Assembly: GCA_963829835.1 (NCBI GenBank)
Contig: CAWHKC010000002.1
Coordinates: 168,433-232,432 of the forward strand
Length of the DNA stretch: 64,000 bases
Origin: Berkiella sp963829835
GTDB taxonomy: Bacteria > Pseudomonadota > Gammaproteobacteria > Berkiellales > Berkiellaceae
Direction of reading: 5' to 3'
Under the pieces are notes generated by a model. The model was not told the origin of the DNA. It was given only the letters and a program-made list of their open reading frames with translations, and ran no database searches. Below are positions 45,868 to 54,244 of the stretch, piece after piece. A program made the translations under genes and the position numbers. Position 1 is the first letter of the stretch; the number at the start of each line of letters is the position of its first letter.

Positions 45868-46314
45868 ATGAACTTTAATGACGGCTGCAAAATCACTCAA
45901 GCCTCGCTAACAAGCGTGGTTATAACGGTGGAAAATCAAACAGTTACCTATAGCGAAGAAAATAAACCCGTATTTAGAAATGATAGAGGCGAATCGGTCA
46001 TCGAATATACTGGTTTAGCAACAACAGGCGAAACAGAATGCAGTTGGGCTATTGCTAAATTTGAGCCAAAAGGATCTTCTCTTTATCATTACCACCAAGA
46101 TCATGCTGAAACATTTTATATCCTTTACGGTAAAGCTATTATTCTTATTGATGAGCAAGAGCACATTTTAACGGCCAGTGATCACATTAAAATAAATCGC
46201 GGCCAACGTCATCAGGTGATCAACATCTCTGAAGATGAACAATTAGTGCTTATCGCCAAATGTGAGCCAGCTTGGTCTCATCAAGATGTGCATTTTGTCA
46301 ATTTACCAGAGTAA
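45868..46314 (+). CDS. Cupin-domain protein B
   Basis: A 148-residue single cupin, paralogous to the gene at 44334 but without its N-terminal part. The motifs are HYHQDHAETFYILYGKAIILID and RGQRHQVINIS. The ATG begins on the base after the LuxR stop, with AAGGAA in the end of that gene as ribosome site. The start aligns with FKDGCKITQ of its paralogue, which suggests that the true domain begins there. Confidence 0.78.
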   Translation: MNFNDGCKITQASLTSVVITVENQTVTYSEENKPVFRNDRGESVIEYTGLATTGETECSWAIAKFEPKGSSLYHYHQDHAETFYILYGKAIILIDEQEHILTASDHIKINRGQRHQVINISEDEQLVLIAKCEPAWSHQDVHFVNLPE

Positions 46315-46324
46315 CTACTTTATT

Positions 46325-47767
46325 CTAAGGTAATTTTCTCAATTCATATTTCCCTTTTTTAGTGATCCCTTTTCTTGTATCTGGCATCGCTAACATACTC
46401 TGTTCACTTTGCTTACGTTTTCTATTTACAAACTGTGGCATGATTGCTCTTGGTGCAGGTTTCGCTATTTCTTGTATCAGATGATCATTTTGCTTTGATA
46501 ATAACCTAGCATGCAATTGTAATCCTAGTCGCCTGCTGGATCGAAATTCAACTTCATTTCTATATGGATAACAATAACTTAAAATTTTACCACAAAGTTC
46601 TGCGGGTAAAGGTGTTTTCGCTAAACCGATAGCGGCCCAGATGTGTTGCAATGTTGCATGATTATTTGTTATAGCAATCATATGCTGTCCTAGTCTTTTA
46701 ATTGCAGGTGAAATAGAAAACATCTTCGCCTCCTTTTGTAACTCTTCAAGAGAGGGGGTGTACAAAATGAATGACAATAGTAATATGTCTAATTTATTGA
46801 ATGGGATTTTAGCCACTTCTTGCTCAATGTCTTTGCCTGCCCGGCGAAAACGATCAACAAGGTATTGTTTAAGCTGCCCAGTTGGTAAATGACAATGCCA
46901 AAATAAAAGTAAGAAAAGACTCTCGATGGTGGTATTTAACTGCTGTAGACTATATTCAGGATCAGTGAATATAACAACCATCTGGGTAAAATCTAACTCA
47001 CTTTCTTGAATTAGGTTGAGTTTATCAATCGCCTCTTGGACGATTGGGTTATCTTCATGCACTCTTAAATTCAGCAACTCGTATAAAATTTGTTGTCTCC
47101 CGAAAATCTCAGATCCATCATTTGCCTTTAAGTACTCCATAACACGCAGACATAAATCATTATGTTGAAGAACATAACCTAGTAATTGAGTATTACCTTG
47201 ATGAATTGAATCACGTAAAAATTCTAGAAAGCTTTGTAGATTTTGGTATGCCACATTCTCATCCGTCTCTATTTTTGATATGAGCGCAGAGGTAACGACA
47301 TTATTCCATGCTAAGGCGTTGAGCGTCGAACCCTCATCCCCCAGCGGTTTTTTTGCTATTTCTAAAAACTGCCATAGTTCATCAACAGATAACTCACTTA
47401 ACATAGTATTAATCAATTCACGAGAAGCATATCGACATATTATCGAAACAGGTGTGCCATTTTGTGTTTGGATTGCCCATCGAATGAGAGATTTAAAGCA
47501 TGCCATTTTTTCTGTTGGTGTATTTTGAATGATAGCTTTTAAAATATGGTGATATGAAACTCCCTTGGAACAAAGAAATATCGCCTTTTTTATTATCATT
47601 TCTAATTGCGAGCTATTTATTGTCTGAAATGAGGATTTATTTAATTCCATCCAAATTAAAATGGGAGATACAGGGTCAACTTTTAAATCAAACTCCTCAA
47701 AAAGTGAAAGAAATTGCTCTATTGTTGGCTTGTTTTCCTCATTGGGAGCATGAGTGTAGGTTAACAT
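46325..47767 (-). CDS. Hypothetical helical protein, possible F-box and NLS-like tail (480 aa)
   Basis: A 480-residue all-helical protein without a firm family. Near residue 385 PLPAELCGKILSYCYP resembles the start of an F-box (LPxELxxKILSYL). The tail has RKRK (449-452) and then RKGITKKGK, NLS-like basic clusters. The ribosome site before ATG 47767 is weak. If the F-box holds, it could recruit the host ubiquitin ligase SCF. This is low-certainty inference. Confidence 0.5.
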   Translation of the reverse strand: MLTYTHAPNEENKPTIEQFLSLFEEFDLKVDPVSPILIWMELNKSSFQTINSSQLEMIIKKAIFLCSKGVSYHHILKAIIQNTPTEKMACFKSLIRWAIQTQNGTPVSIICRYASRELINTMLSELSVDELWQFLEIAKKPLGDEGSTLNALAWNNVVTSALISKIETDENVAYQNLQSFLEFLRDSIHQGNTQLLGYVLQHNDLCLRVMEYLKANDGSEIFGRQQILYELLNLRVHEDNPIVQEAIDKLNLIQESELDFTQMVVIFTDPEYSLQQLNTTIESLFLLLFWHCHLPTGQLKQYLVDRFRRAGKDIEQEVAKIPFNKLDILLLSFILYTPSLEELQKEAKMFSISPAIKRLGQHMIAITNNHATLQHIWAAIGLAKTPLPAELCGKILSYCYPYRNEVEFRSSRRLGLQLHARLLSKQNDHLIQEIAKPAPRAIMPQFVNRKRKQSEQSMLAMPDTRKGITKKGKYELRKLP

Positions 47768-47850
47768 ATTCGGATCTCATATTATTAATAATGACCGAAT
47801 TGTACATTTCTGACACATTCAATTTAATCGGTATAATTACCCATATAAAG

Positions 47851-47877
47851 GAAAGGGGTCAAGGGTATACTTCAACC
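47851..47877. repeat. Single REP half-copy at a gene end
   Basis: AAAGGGGTCAAGGGTATACTTC closely follows the RAYT palindrome family (GGGGTCAAG-GTATAC) but the far arm is changed to TTCAACC. It covers the stop codon of the 47872 gene, so the final bases of that gene come from the repeat. Confidence 0.65.
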
Positions 47878-48384
47878 AACAAAGCCATTTCTATTTTGTG
47901 GCTGCTGCTGTTGAGGTTGGTCCTGAAATAAATCTCTAAGGCCTTGAAGATTATTTTCTGTGAAGTCATCTAAATAGGGAGCAAAATTCTCCATCGTCAT
48001 ATGAGATTTTGCTGCTAAATATAGAAAAACGGCTTGATCCGCAGTTGCAATCATTAAGGTGATATATTGATCATTATTGGGCAATAACATACGCTCATTA
48101 TCACTACGTAAATTAAATAGGTAAATCATGGTTTCAAGCTGGCAGGTTGGCGCGACAGTATGTGCTAGCCATAAAAGATAGTTCTTTAGTTCAACATGAA
48201 AATTAGCACCATGCGTACCTTGGAAGGCATAAAGTAATGTTGGATAAAGTAACTGGGCGAGCGCCTTATTATTATTGTTGATAGCACCGGTAAAAACCGT
48301 CTTTTGAGACTCCAGATCATGCATCTGATTGTATGCTGGAGTAAATTGCTGACCACCTAACATAACCAATCTCCCATCATCCAT
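47872..48384 (-). CDS. Hypothetical protein (170 aa)
   Basis: A 170-residue helical protein (LAQLLYPTLLYAFQGTHGANFHVELKNYLLWLAH in the middle) that ends in a Gln-rich tail (QDQPQQQQPQNRNG) and then codons from a REP. A start at ATG 48363 with GGGAG upstream is as likely as 48384. No family recognised. Confidence 0.5.
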   Translation of the reverse strand: MDDGRLVMLGGQQFTPAYNQMHDLESQKTVFTGAINNNNKALAQLLYPTLLYAFQGTHGANFHVELKNYLLWLAHTVAPTCQLETMIYLFNLRSDNERMLLPNNDQYITLMIATADQAVFLYLAAKSHMTMENFAPYLDDFTENNLQGLRDLFQDQPQQQQPQNRNGFVG

Positions 48385-48506
48385 TCTTTATTAGATTTGG
48401 CAGATTAGCATAACTTTCTTAAGATGGCAGCTTTTACAGGCTAGCAAGCGCACAAGGAAGTAGTTTAAAGATGCTGTTCTATATGTATGCCGTAAATTTT
48501 CTCTGC

Positions 48507-48791
48507 TTAAGGTCCTTTTGGCTTGGATGGATTTGCTGGTGTTGAAGCCTTATTGAAAGCATTAAATGTGCTATTGATTAATGATGCACCGACAAACAAT
48601 TTAAAACTATTCAAAAAGTAAGAAGAAGCTGTATTCCCATAATTAGGTACCTTATTAAATCCCATATTAGGCTTTTTGCTAGGAAACGCTAATTTATATA
48701 TCCCTGTAAGCAAACTAAGTGCTCCAAGTTGTTTTAGTATCCCTGAAAAGATAAGAGCAGGGTTTGGTTTAGGTGTTGCGTTTATAGTCAT
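48507..48791 (-). CDS. Small membrane protein (94 aa), unknown
   Basis: A 94-residue protein with one or two weak hydrophobic spans (IFSGILKQLGALSLLTGIYKLAF and FLNSFKLFVGASLI) and a Pro/Lys-rich tail. AGAGGAT just before ATG 48791 supports the second of two adjacent ATG codons. No family recognised. Confidence 0.5.
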   Translation of the reverse strand: MTINATPKPNPALIFSGILKQLGALSLLTGIYKLAFPSKKPNMGFNKVPNYGNTASSYFLNSFKLFVGASLINSTFNAFNKASTPANPSKPKGP

Positions 48792-48804
48792 CATATCCTC
48801 TGTA

Positions 48805-48939
48805 AGGGGGCAGACCCCTAAGTTTGTAATTAAACATAGAGCAAAGAATAAGTTAGATAGATTGATATTAAAGCCATAAAAAGATCTAACCCTGATGGCT
48901 GGATAGTTTGAACAGATGAATGTGGCGGGGTCAGACCCC
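48805..48939. repeat. Two short GGGGTCAGACCCC-type palindromes
   Basis: AGGGG-GCAGA-CCCCT at 48805-48819 and GGGGTC-A-GACCCC at 48927-48939 lie 107 bases apart in a gene-poor stretch with no convincing frame. They look like a REP family different from that of the RAYT, sharing only the GGGGTCA start. Confidence 0.6.
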
Positions 48940-49007
48940 TGAGTTCATTAGATGAACCGCTGTTCGCATAAATACCACCCATTATCGGAATTAGGTACAA
49001 GTTAGTT

Positions 49008-50288
49008 ATGACACATATTAGTATAACGCAACTAAATCTAAATCCGGAATCTGTCATCATGTTAAATTCACCTGCTTCACAGCCTTTGCAGACCTACGTT
49101 ACATTCAATTTTCGAGCGAACGTAGATCATGCTAGTAAAAAAAAATTAGACACACTGAATAGCAGTTGGGCTCCTTCTTTACCCCATTCCTATGTTGCTT
49201 CTCCTTATTTGAAGCAGGAATACCATGTGACATTCGGGGAGTCGATTTATTGTGAAAGGAATAAAGAAGGTCAGATTGGCAGAACGAGAGTGAAACAGGT
49301 TAATGTCAAAGATGCTAAAGTCGTTGCATCTGCACGTGCTGATGGGCAAAAAATGCTTAGAAATATCAAACAAAAGTTGATAACTGCGCAGACCGGCGCT
49401 TTGACTGGGTATGAGATAACAGGTTTTAGAGTTTCGGATCGTGGATTTATTTTTGCAACCATGCAATCTGATGCTAATGCAAACAAAATATCAAGATCTT
49501 TTAAAAATGCCTCAATGCAAACTGCCTCAACTAATAGTGACGTTCGTATTGGGTTAAAAGAATTTTATCTGCCTACCGATCCCTTTACTATGCATGTCTC
49601 TATAGGTAGATTACAATTACCAGCTCAAACTAAACTAGCCCCAGAAGAAAAAGCTCGATATCAGGCAAAACTTGATAATGATCCTCTTCTTAACGCATAT
49701 AAACATCAAGTGATAAATTTCGAAGGAAAAGCTATTCTATCTGCATCCTATCTTGATAAACAAGAACGCAAAACAATTGCGCATAGTAGCTTTCCTTTGG
49801 CTCCTGAAAGAGACTTAGCTGAAGATATGGCTCGTCTCACACTCCAAGACAAGCCAAAACCAGTTCTGCGTCAATTTCCTGCGCAACAGGCTCGTCCACT
49901 ACCAGTTTTACGTCAAATTGTTCAGCAACAAAAGCAGCCCGTACCGATTAAAAGTAACACAAAGCCAACGATTGATGACATCAAAAAAGCCATTCAAGTA
50001 TTTTTCCCTGAAAGAGTTTCAACGGATATCCAAAAGGAAGTATTAGTTAAACTAAGTGATAAGTCGAAAAGTGGAATGATTGAAATTGGCTTTCATTGCG
50101 CTGAGGAAGATAGAAAAAGATTTTGTGAAAAATTTAAACAACACTTTCCTGGCGCAAGAGGTTTATGCAAATATTCAGATGTGAGTAAAAAATATGTTGT
50201 CATGGATGAAGCTGCGGTAAAAACCCTACTCAATTTCGTTGAACAACACATCGCTGCTAAACGTGCTATTCTCAGAAAATGTTGTTAA
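49008..50288 (+). CDS. 2H-phosphoesterase-like protein with C-terminal extension
   Basis: A 426-residue protein. Two H-x-S/T motifs, His73 in EYHVTFGES and His196 in FTMHVSIGRL, each inside a strand, are the mark of the 2H phosphoesterase superfamily (LigT, RNA 2',5' phosphodiesterases, AKAP7-like). Residues 280-320 are a Pro/Gln linker (VLRQFPAQQARPLPVLRQ), and a C-terminal domain (about 325-415) has no family. The start is uncertain: ATG 49059 has a better upstream sequence. It could cut 2'-5'-linked nucleotides or RNA ends; this is inference from the paired motifs. Confidence 0.6.
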   Translation: MTHISITQLNLNPESVIMLNSPASQPLQTYVTFNFRANVDHASKKKLDTLNSSWAPSLPHSYVASPYLKQEYHVTFGESIYCERNKEGQIGRTRVKQVNVKDAKVVASARADGQKMLRNIKQKLITAQTGALTGYEITGFRVSDRGFIFATMQSDANANKISRSFKNASMQTASTNSDVRIGLKEFYLPTDPFTMHVSIGRLQLPAQTKLAPEEKARYQAKLDNDPLLNAYKHQVINFEGKAILSASYLDKQERKTIAHSSFPLAPERDLAEDMARLTLQDKPKPVLRQFPAQQARPLPVLRQIVQQQKQPVPIKSNTKPTIDDIKKAIQVFFPERVSTDIQKEVLVKLSDKSKSGMIEIGFHCAEEDRKRFCEKFKQHFPGARGLCKYSDVSKKYVVMDEAAVKTLLNFVEQHIAAKRAILRKCC

Positions 50289-50307
50289 GAGACTCTTTGA
50301 CTTACGA

Positions 50308-50346
50308 GTGGCATTGTCTTGAAATTTTAAGATAATGCTACTTTTT
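50308..50346 (+). terminator. Terminator-like hairpin after the 2H-like gene
   Basis: GTGGCATTGTCTT (50308-50320) pairs with AAGATAATGCTAC (50329-50341), two mismatches, followed by a T run at 50342-50346. It overlaps the last codons of the convergent EamA gene. Confidence 0.5.
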
Positions 50347-51202
50347 CCTTAATGACAAAAAGCGAGCTTAAAATAATCATCACCGCGCCGATGGCGGTGT
50401 ACAAAGAAGGCATTTCATGAAAAAACAAAATACCAAGCACAAGGGAAGGAATTATCTCAACATATTGCAAAGGCGCTAAAAAAGTGACATCTATTTTTCT
50501 ATAAGCACGAATAATACAAAACAAAATCAAATTTGCACTTACACCTAATAAAACACACAATCCCAATTGCTTTAATGATACTGACTTCCAGTAGGGCATC
50601 GCAAAATAAGCGGACAAAATCAATCCAAACAAGGCAGGATAAAAGAGCATTGACTGTATAGTTTCATCCTTCGCATATTTTTTGTTCGCTATATTTGATA
50701 ATGCAAAAAGTGCTGCTGCAATTACCATGTATTCAGCATTTCCTTGCAGCAAGACAAATTTATTTGTTAAAACAATGAATAAAACGCCCAAAAAGCCAAA
50801 AATGGTCATCCCTATTCTTAACTTGGTGAGCTTTTCTTGTAACAAAAAAGAAGAAAATAATAACACAAACAAGGGATTTGCAAAGGTAATAACCGTTGCA
50901 GTTGTGAGATGAACACCTTCCATTCCGTAGCACCAAAGGGCAGTGGCTGCCACCAATAATGCACCTCGATAAAAATGAAAAGGAATTATCTTAGTTTGAA
51001 GTTGTTTTTTACCACTATAAAGCAAAAATGGAATCAATGTAAGCATACAAAAGAAAAATCGATTTGTTGTAATTTGCCAAAAGTGTAAATCTTGGGCTAA
51101 AATTTTTACAAAAAAATCATGCATATTGCACAGGAACAGGGATAAAACAAACCAACCTATGGCAATGAATTTAGTATTCACATTTAGTCTGAAGTTAACC
51201 AT
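50327..51202 (-). CDS. EamA/RhaT family (DMT) inner-membrane transporter
   Basis: A 291-residue protein with ten hydrophobic spans in two five-span halves. NRFFFCMLTLIPFLL, TATVITFANPLFVLLFSSFLL and FLAPLQYVEIIPSLVLGILFF match the EamA halves of the drug/metabolite transporter superfamily. Substrate unknown. Its start lies inside the end of the upstream LuxR gene (19 bases shared), so it is likely controlled with it. Confidence 0.85.
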   Translation of the reverse strand: MVNFRLNVNTKFIAIGWFVLSLFLCNMHDFFVKILAQDLHFWQITTNRFFFCMLTLIPFLLYSGKKQLQTKIIPFHFYRGALLVAATALWCYGMEGVHLTTATVITFANPLFVLLFSSFLLQEKLTKLRIGMTIFGFLGVLFIVLTNKFVLLQGNAEYMVIAAALFALSNIANKKYAKDETIQSMLFYPALFGLILSAYFAMPYWKSVSLKQLGLCVLLGVSANLILFCIIRAYRKIDVTFLAPLQYVEIIPSLVLGILFFHEMPSLYTAIGAVMIILSSLFVIKEKVALS

Positions 51203-51909
51203 TCATTAACCTTTGCCATCAGCTCTGCTTTAGTTCTGACATTAGCTTTGTTTTTGATATTTTCAATATAGTGTTCTACAGTTCGGGGGGAAAGAGATAG
51301 AACTTTTGCAATTTCCTTAATTGATTTTCCCTGCATGATAAATTCTATACATTGAAGTTCACGAGCTGAAAAATATTGACTCAAAGATGAATACACAGCA
51401 CGATCTTTTTTTGGCTTGGATAATAAACCTAGTTGATATAATTGTTCTAGACTTTCTGCAATTGAATGCAGCGCAAATGAACAACCAAAAACACCAATGA
51501 CTTTATCATCTTTGGAATACCAGGGATATGAAATGCTCACATATGAGTAGGACGCTTCGTCATGTCTTATTAAGGTATCTTGAATGATTTTTACTTTTTC
51601 AGATTTCATTACTTCTACTTGATTATGAGCTCCTACAATAGCCGTTTCTTTCGTAAAAAATTCAAGACCAGAACGGCCTATGATATCTTGCGATGAATCA
51701 TAACCACACGTTTTTACACTCAATTCGTTCATATCGACAGCCACATGATCATATCTATCAAAATAAACGTTACAGGGTAATTTAAAGATTTGATCGAGCG
51801 AATGAGTATATTGCATTTTGGACAATGTATTGGGTTTATTGAGAATAACTCCTTCACGGTGCCGCGCAAGGATCAATTCCAAGCTTGTATCTGGGAGTTT
51901 AGAATTCAT
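51184..51909 (-). CDS. LuxR-type regulator with PAS-like sensor
   Basis: A 241-residue regulator. Residues 30-155 form a PAS-like sensor (KLPCNVYFDRYDHVAVDMNE start, YVSISYPWYSKDDKVIGVFGCSF). The LuxR helix-turn-helix is at about 170-235 (FSARELQCIEFIMQGKSIKEIA, LSPRTVEHYIENI). It resembles the Legionella-type regulator at 45052 in layout. It overlaps the EamA transporter gene, which may be its target. Confidence 0.78.
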   Translation of the reverse strand: MNSKLPDTSLELILARHREGVILNKPNTLSKMQYTHSLDQIFKLPCNVYFDRYDHVAVDMNELSVKTCGYDSSQDIIGRSGLEFFTKETAIVGAHNQVEVMKSEKVKIIQDTLIRHDEASYSYVSISYPWYSKDDKVIGVFGCSFALHSIAESLEQLYQLGLLSKPKKDRAVYSSLSQYFSARELQCIEFIMQGKSIKEIAKVLSLSPRTVEHYIENIKNKANVRTKAELMAKVNEWLTSD

Positions 51910-52405
51910 TGATGATACTCACGGGCAAAGGCTATAACTTGCTTAAATTAAGATGAATAGCTTAATTTGTAATAATGAGACAGTCAATTTTAATGTGACA
52001 AAAGGCCCAAGAAAGGGTCTACATTAAGCATTTTTGATATTTTGCCATGATTTTTATGACAAAAATAATAATGATTTGCTAATCCTTGACAGGTTGTTCA
52101 AACAAGTTAAGAGCATTCATTAAGACCACTTTCATTAGCAATATCTCCATGTCATTTCACTATTTAGAAAATTTCATTGTATTTCAAAACAACTCAATTA
52201 AAGAGTTTTTGGAATAATTCACTTCTTGATCCCGTTAAATAAAGAGTTAGCAAAAGATTTTTTATTGCGCATTAGACTATATTTCCTCATTTAATTATGT
52301 AGAGAAATCAATAATTAAGATATGTTCGGCTAGGCAGCTAGATTATTGCTCCCCTATGCCAATCTCACATAGAATACAAAAACCACTCATATTGAAGAGA
52401 TAGAA
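51910..52405. other. 496-base spacer with no gene seen
   Basis: A long AT-rich region between the divergent LuxR and yjdM genes. It has no frame worth calling and no large hairpin. TTGACA at about 52087-52092 could be part of a promoter. It may be the remains of a lost gene. Confidence 0.35.
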
Positions 52406-52753
52406 ATGGAAGCTAATAAAGAATTCCCACCTTGCCCAAAATGTAAATCCAATTTTGTGTATGAAGATAGTGAACATTACATTTGTCCAGAATGTGGGCA
52501 TGAGTGGGCTACAACGGATATCCCTGTCGAAAGCGATGTCATTGTTGTAAAAGATGCACACGGCAATCAATTGCAAGACGGTGATTCTGTGACATTAATA
52601 AAAGATCTCAAAGTAAAGGGATCGAGCTCAGTTGTTAAAATAGGCACCAAAGTAAAAATCATTCGCCTTGTTGAGGGTGATCATAATATCGATTGCAGGA
52701 TCGAAGGAATAGGTCCCATGATGCTGAAGTCAGAATTTGTAAAGAAAACTTAA
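52406..52753 (+). CDS. yjdM: YjdM/PhnA family zinc-ribbon protein
   Basis: A 115-residue protein almost colinear with E. coli YjdM. The zinc ribbon has CPKC and CPEC at the start, and the second half is the conserved DGDSVTLIKDLKVKGSS and RLVEGDHNIDC domain. Named from a phosphonate operon, but the function is unclear. AAGAGA precedes the ATG. It lies 10 bases before the kinase-phosphatase gene. Confidence 0.92.
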   Translation: MEANKEFPPCPKCKSNFVYEDSEHYICPECGHEWATTDIPVESDVIVVKDAHGNQLQDGDSVTLIKDLKVKGSSSVVKIGTKVKIIRLVEGDHNIDCRIEGIGPMMLKSEFVKKT

Positions 52754-52763
52754 GCGAAATTTT

Positions 52764-54032
52764 ATGAATATTATTCTTCCTGAGTTTTGTTTGGTTCTTA
52801 TGATTGGCGTGTCTGGCGCTGGAAAATCCACCTTTGCCAAAAAACACTTTATGCCAAGCGAAATTGTATCAAGTGATTTTTGCCGCAAGCTAATATCTGA
52901 TGAAGAAAATGATCAAACCATCTCCTTGGATGCTTTTGATTTACTCTACTCAATAGTAGATAAAAGATTAACGCATAGAAAATTCACCTTGGTTGATGCA
53001 ACTAATTTAGAGGCAAATTCTCGTGGACACCTAAAAGCGTTAGCTAAAAAGCATAATTGTAAAATGGTTGCAATTGTTTTTGATTTGCCTAAAGAAATTT
53101 GCCAACAAAGAAATGTAGATCGTTCGAATAGAATAGTTCCTCAAGAAATTATAGATGAACAATTCAACAATTTACAGCGCACAATAAAACAAATTGAAAC
53201 TGAGAAATATCGCCACATTTATTATTTACGTAATGAGAGTGATATACAAAACTCATCGATTACGAAGAGAAAACTCAATTGCAATCAAAAGCAACTAACA
53301 GGTCCTTTTGACATCATTGGTGACATTCATGGTTGTTATGAGGAATTAGTAGCGCTTTTAAATCAGCTTGGTTACTTGATTGATGAAAGTCTCATTGACA
53401 GTGACTCCTTGGCGGTGCGTCACCCCGAAAACAGAATGCTTATTTTTATAGGCGATTTAGTTGATCGCGGTCCACACTCTAAGAAGGTCGTGGAATTGGT
53501 AATGAATGTGACCAATCATCATGCAGGACTTTGCGTTAAAGGGAATCATGAAGACAAATTTCAACGTTATCTTTTAGGAAAAAATGTACAACTTAAACAT
53601 GGCCTGGAAATGACAGTCCAAGATTATCCCCTATCGAATGATGAAATGAATGCTAAAACAATAGCATTCTTAAGAAAATTAGTAAGTCACTATGTGCTTG
53701 ATGAAGGCAATCTGATTGTTGCTCATGCTGGTCTTAAAGAAGAATTTCAGGAAAGAGATTCAGGAAAAGTTCTTTCTTTCGCACTTTATGGCGATACCAC
53801 TGGTGAAATTGACGAAATGGGATTACCAATTCGCAACGACTGGGCTCAAAGCTATCACGGCAAAGCAATGGTGGTTTATGGTCATACTCCTTTGATAGAG
53901 CCACAATGGATTAATAATACCATTTGCATTGATACCGGATGTGTATTTGGTAGAAAATTGACTGCCCTAAGATATCCTGAAAAGCAGTTAGTTTCTGTGC
54001 CAGCAAAGAAGAAATATTATGATCATCAATAA
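52764..54032 (+). CDS. Polynucleotide kinase-phosphatase (Pnkp kinase and phosphatase domains, no ligase)
   Basis: A 422-residue two-domain protein. The kinase has P-loop GVSGAGKST at 15-23, VSSDFCRKLISD and VDATN at 78-81. The metallophosphoesterase has GDIHGCYEEL (Asp187, His189), GDLVDRGPHSKK (230-241), KGNHED (259-264), AHAGL and VYGHTP. This is the order of bacterial Pnkp, which heals RNA or DNA ends before ligation, but the C-terminal ligase domain is missing and no Hen1 methylase is close. The protein could act with a separate ligase. Probably transcribed with yjdM. Confidence 0.8.
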   Translation: MNIILPEFCLVLMIGVSGAGKSTFAKKHFMPSEIVSSDFCRKLISDEENDQTISLDAFDLLYSIVDKRLTHRKFTLVDATNLEANSRGHLKALAKKHNCKMVAIVFDLPKEICQQRNVDRSNRIVPQEIIDEQFNNLQRTIKQIETEKYRHIYYLRNESDIQNSSITKRKLNCNQKQLTGPFDIIGDIHGCYEELVALLNQLGYLIDESLIDSDSLAVRHPENRMLIFIGDLVDRGPHSKKVVELVMNVTNHHAGLCVKGNHEDKFQRYLLGKNVQLKHGLEMTVQDYPLSNDEMNAKTIAFLRKLVSHYVLDEGNLIVAHAGLKEEFQERDSGKVLSFALYGDTTGEIDEMGLPIRNDWAQSYHGKAMVVYGHTPLIEPQWINNTICIDTGCVFGRKLTALRYPEKQLVSVPAKKKYYDHQ

Positions 54033-54116
54033 ATAGCTGGTTAGCTTTGCATTAGTGCAAATACGCCTAGATTGCCATAAGTTGGCATACACTCAATTTA
54101 CTTACATTCATCCTGT

Positions 54117-54137
54117 CAAAGCTAACCTAAAATACTG
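54117..54137 (+). repeat. Target-site duplication, left copy
   Basis: The 21-base sequence CAAAGCTAACCTAAAATACTG occurs here and at 55600-55620, exactly bordering the insertion sequence, which marks a direct target duplication made at insertion. Confidence 0.9.
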
Positions 54138-54141
54138 TTAG

Positions 54142-54186
54142 GGCAAAGTTAAAATGTCCGGTATCCGGCAAAGTTAAAGTGTCCGG
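54142..54186 (+). promoter_or_regulatory. Left-end transposase-binding-type repeats
   Basis: Two copies of (C/G)GGCAAAGTTAAA(A/G)TGTCCGG at 54142-54161 and 54166-54186, 24 bases apart. Related copies occur at the right end at 55467-55484, 55554-55571 (reverse) and 55577-55595 (reverse). The repeats are likely to be the sites bound by the transposase. Confidence 0.6.
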
Positions 54187-54244
54187 TTTTGTCATAAAAT
54201 TAGGGTACCATAAGAATTATTTCCTTTGAGTGCAATAGAGCTTA

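Noticed and set aside
48830..49060. 76-codon minus-strand frame with two hydrophobic stretches
   Set aside because: It overlaps the start region of the 2H-like gene and includes a translated REP (GLTPP); no ribosome site. A small membrane protein cannot be fully ruled out.
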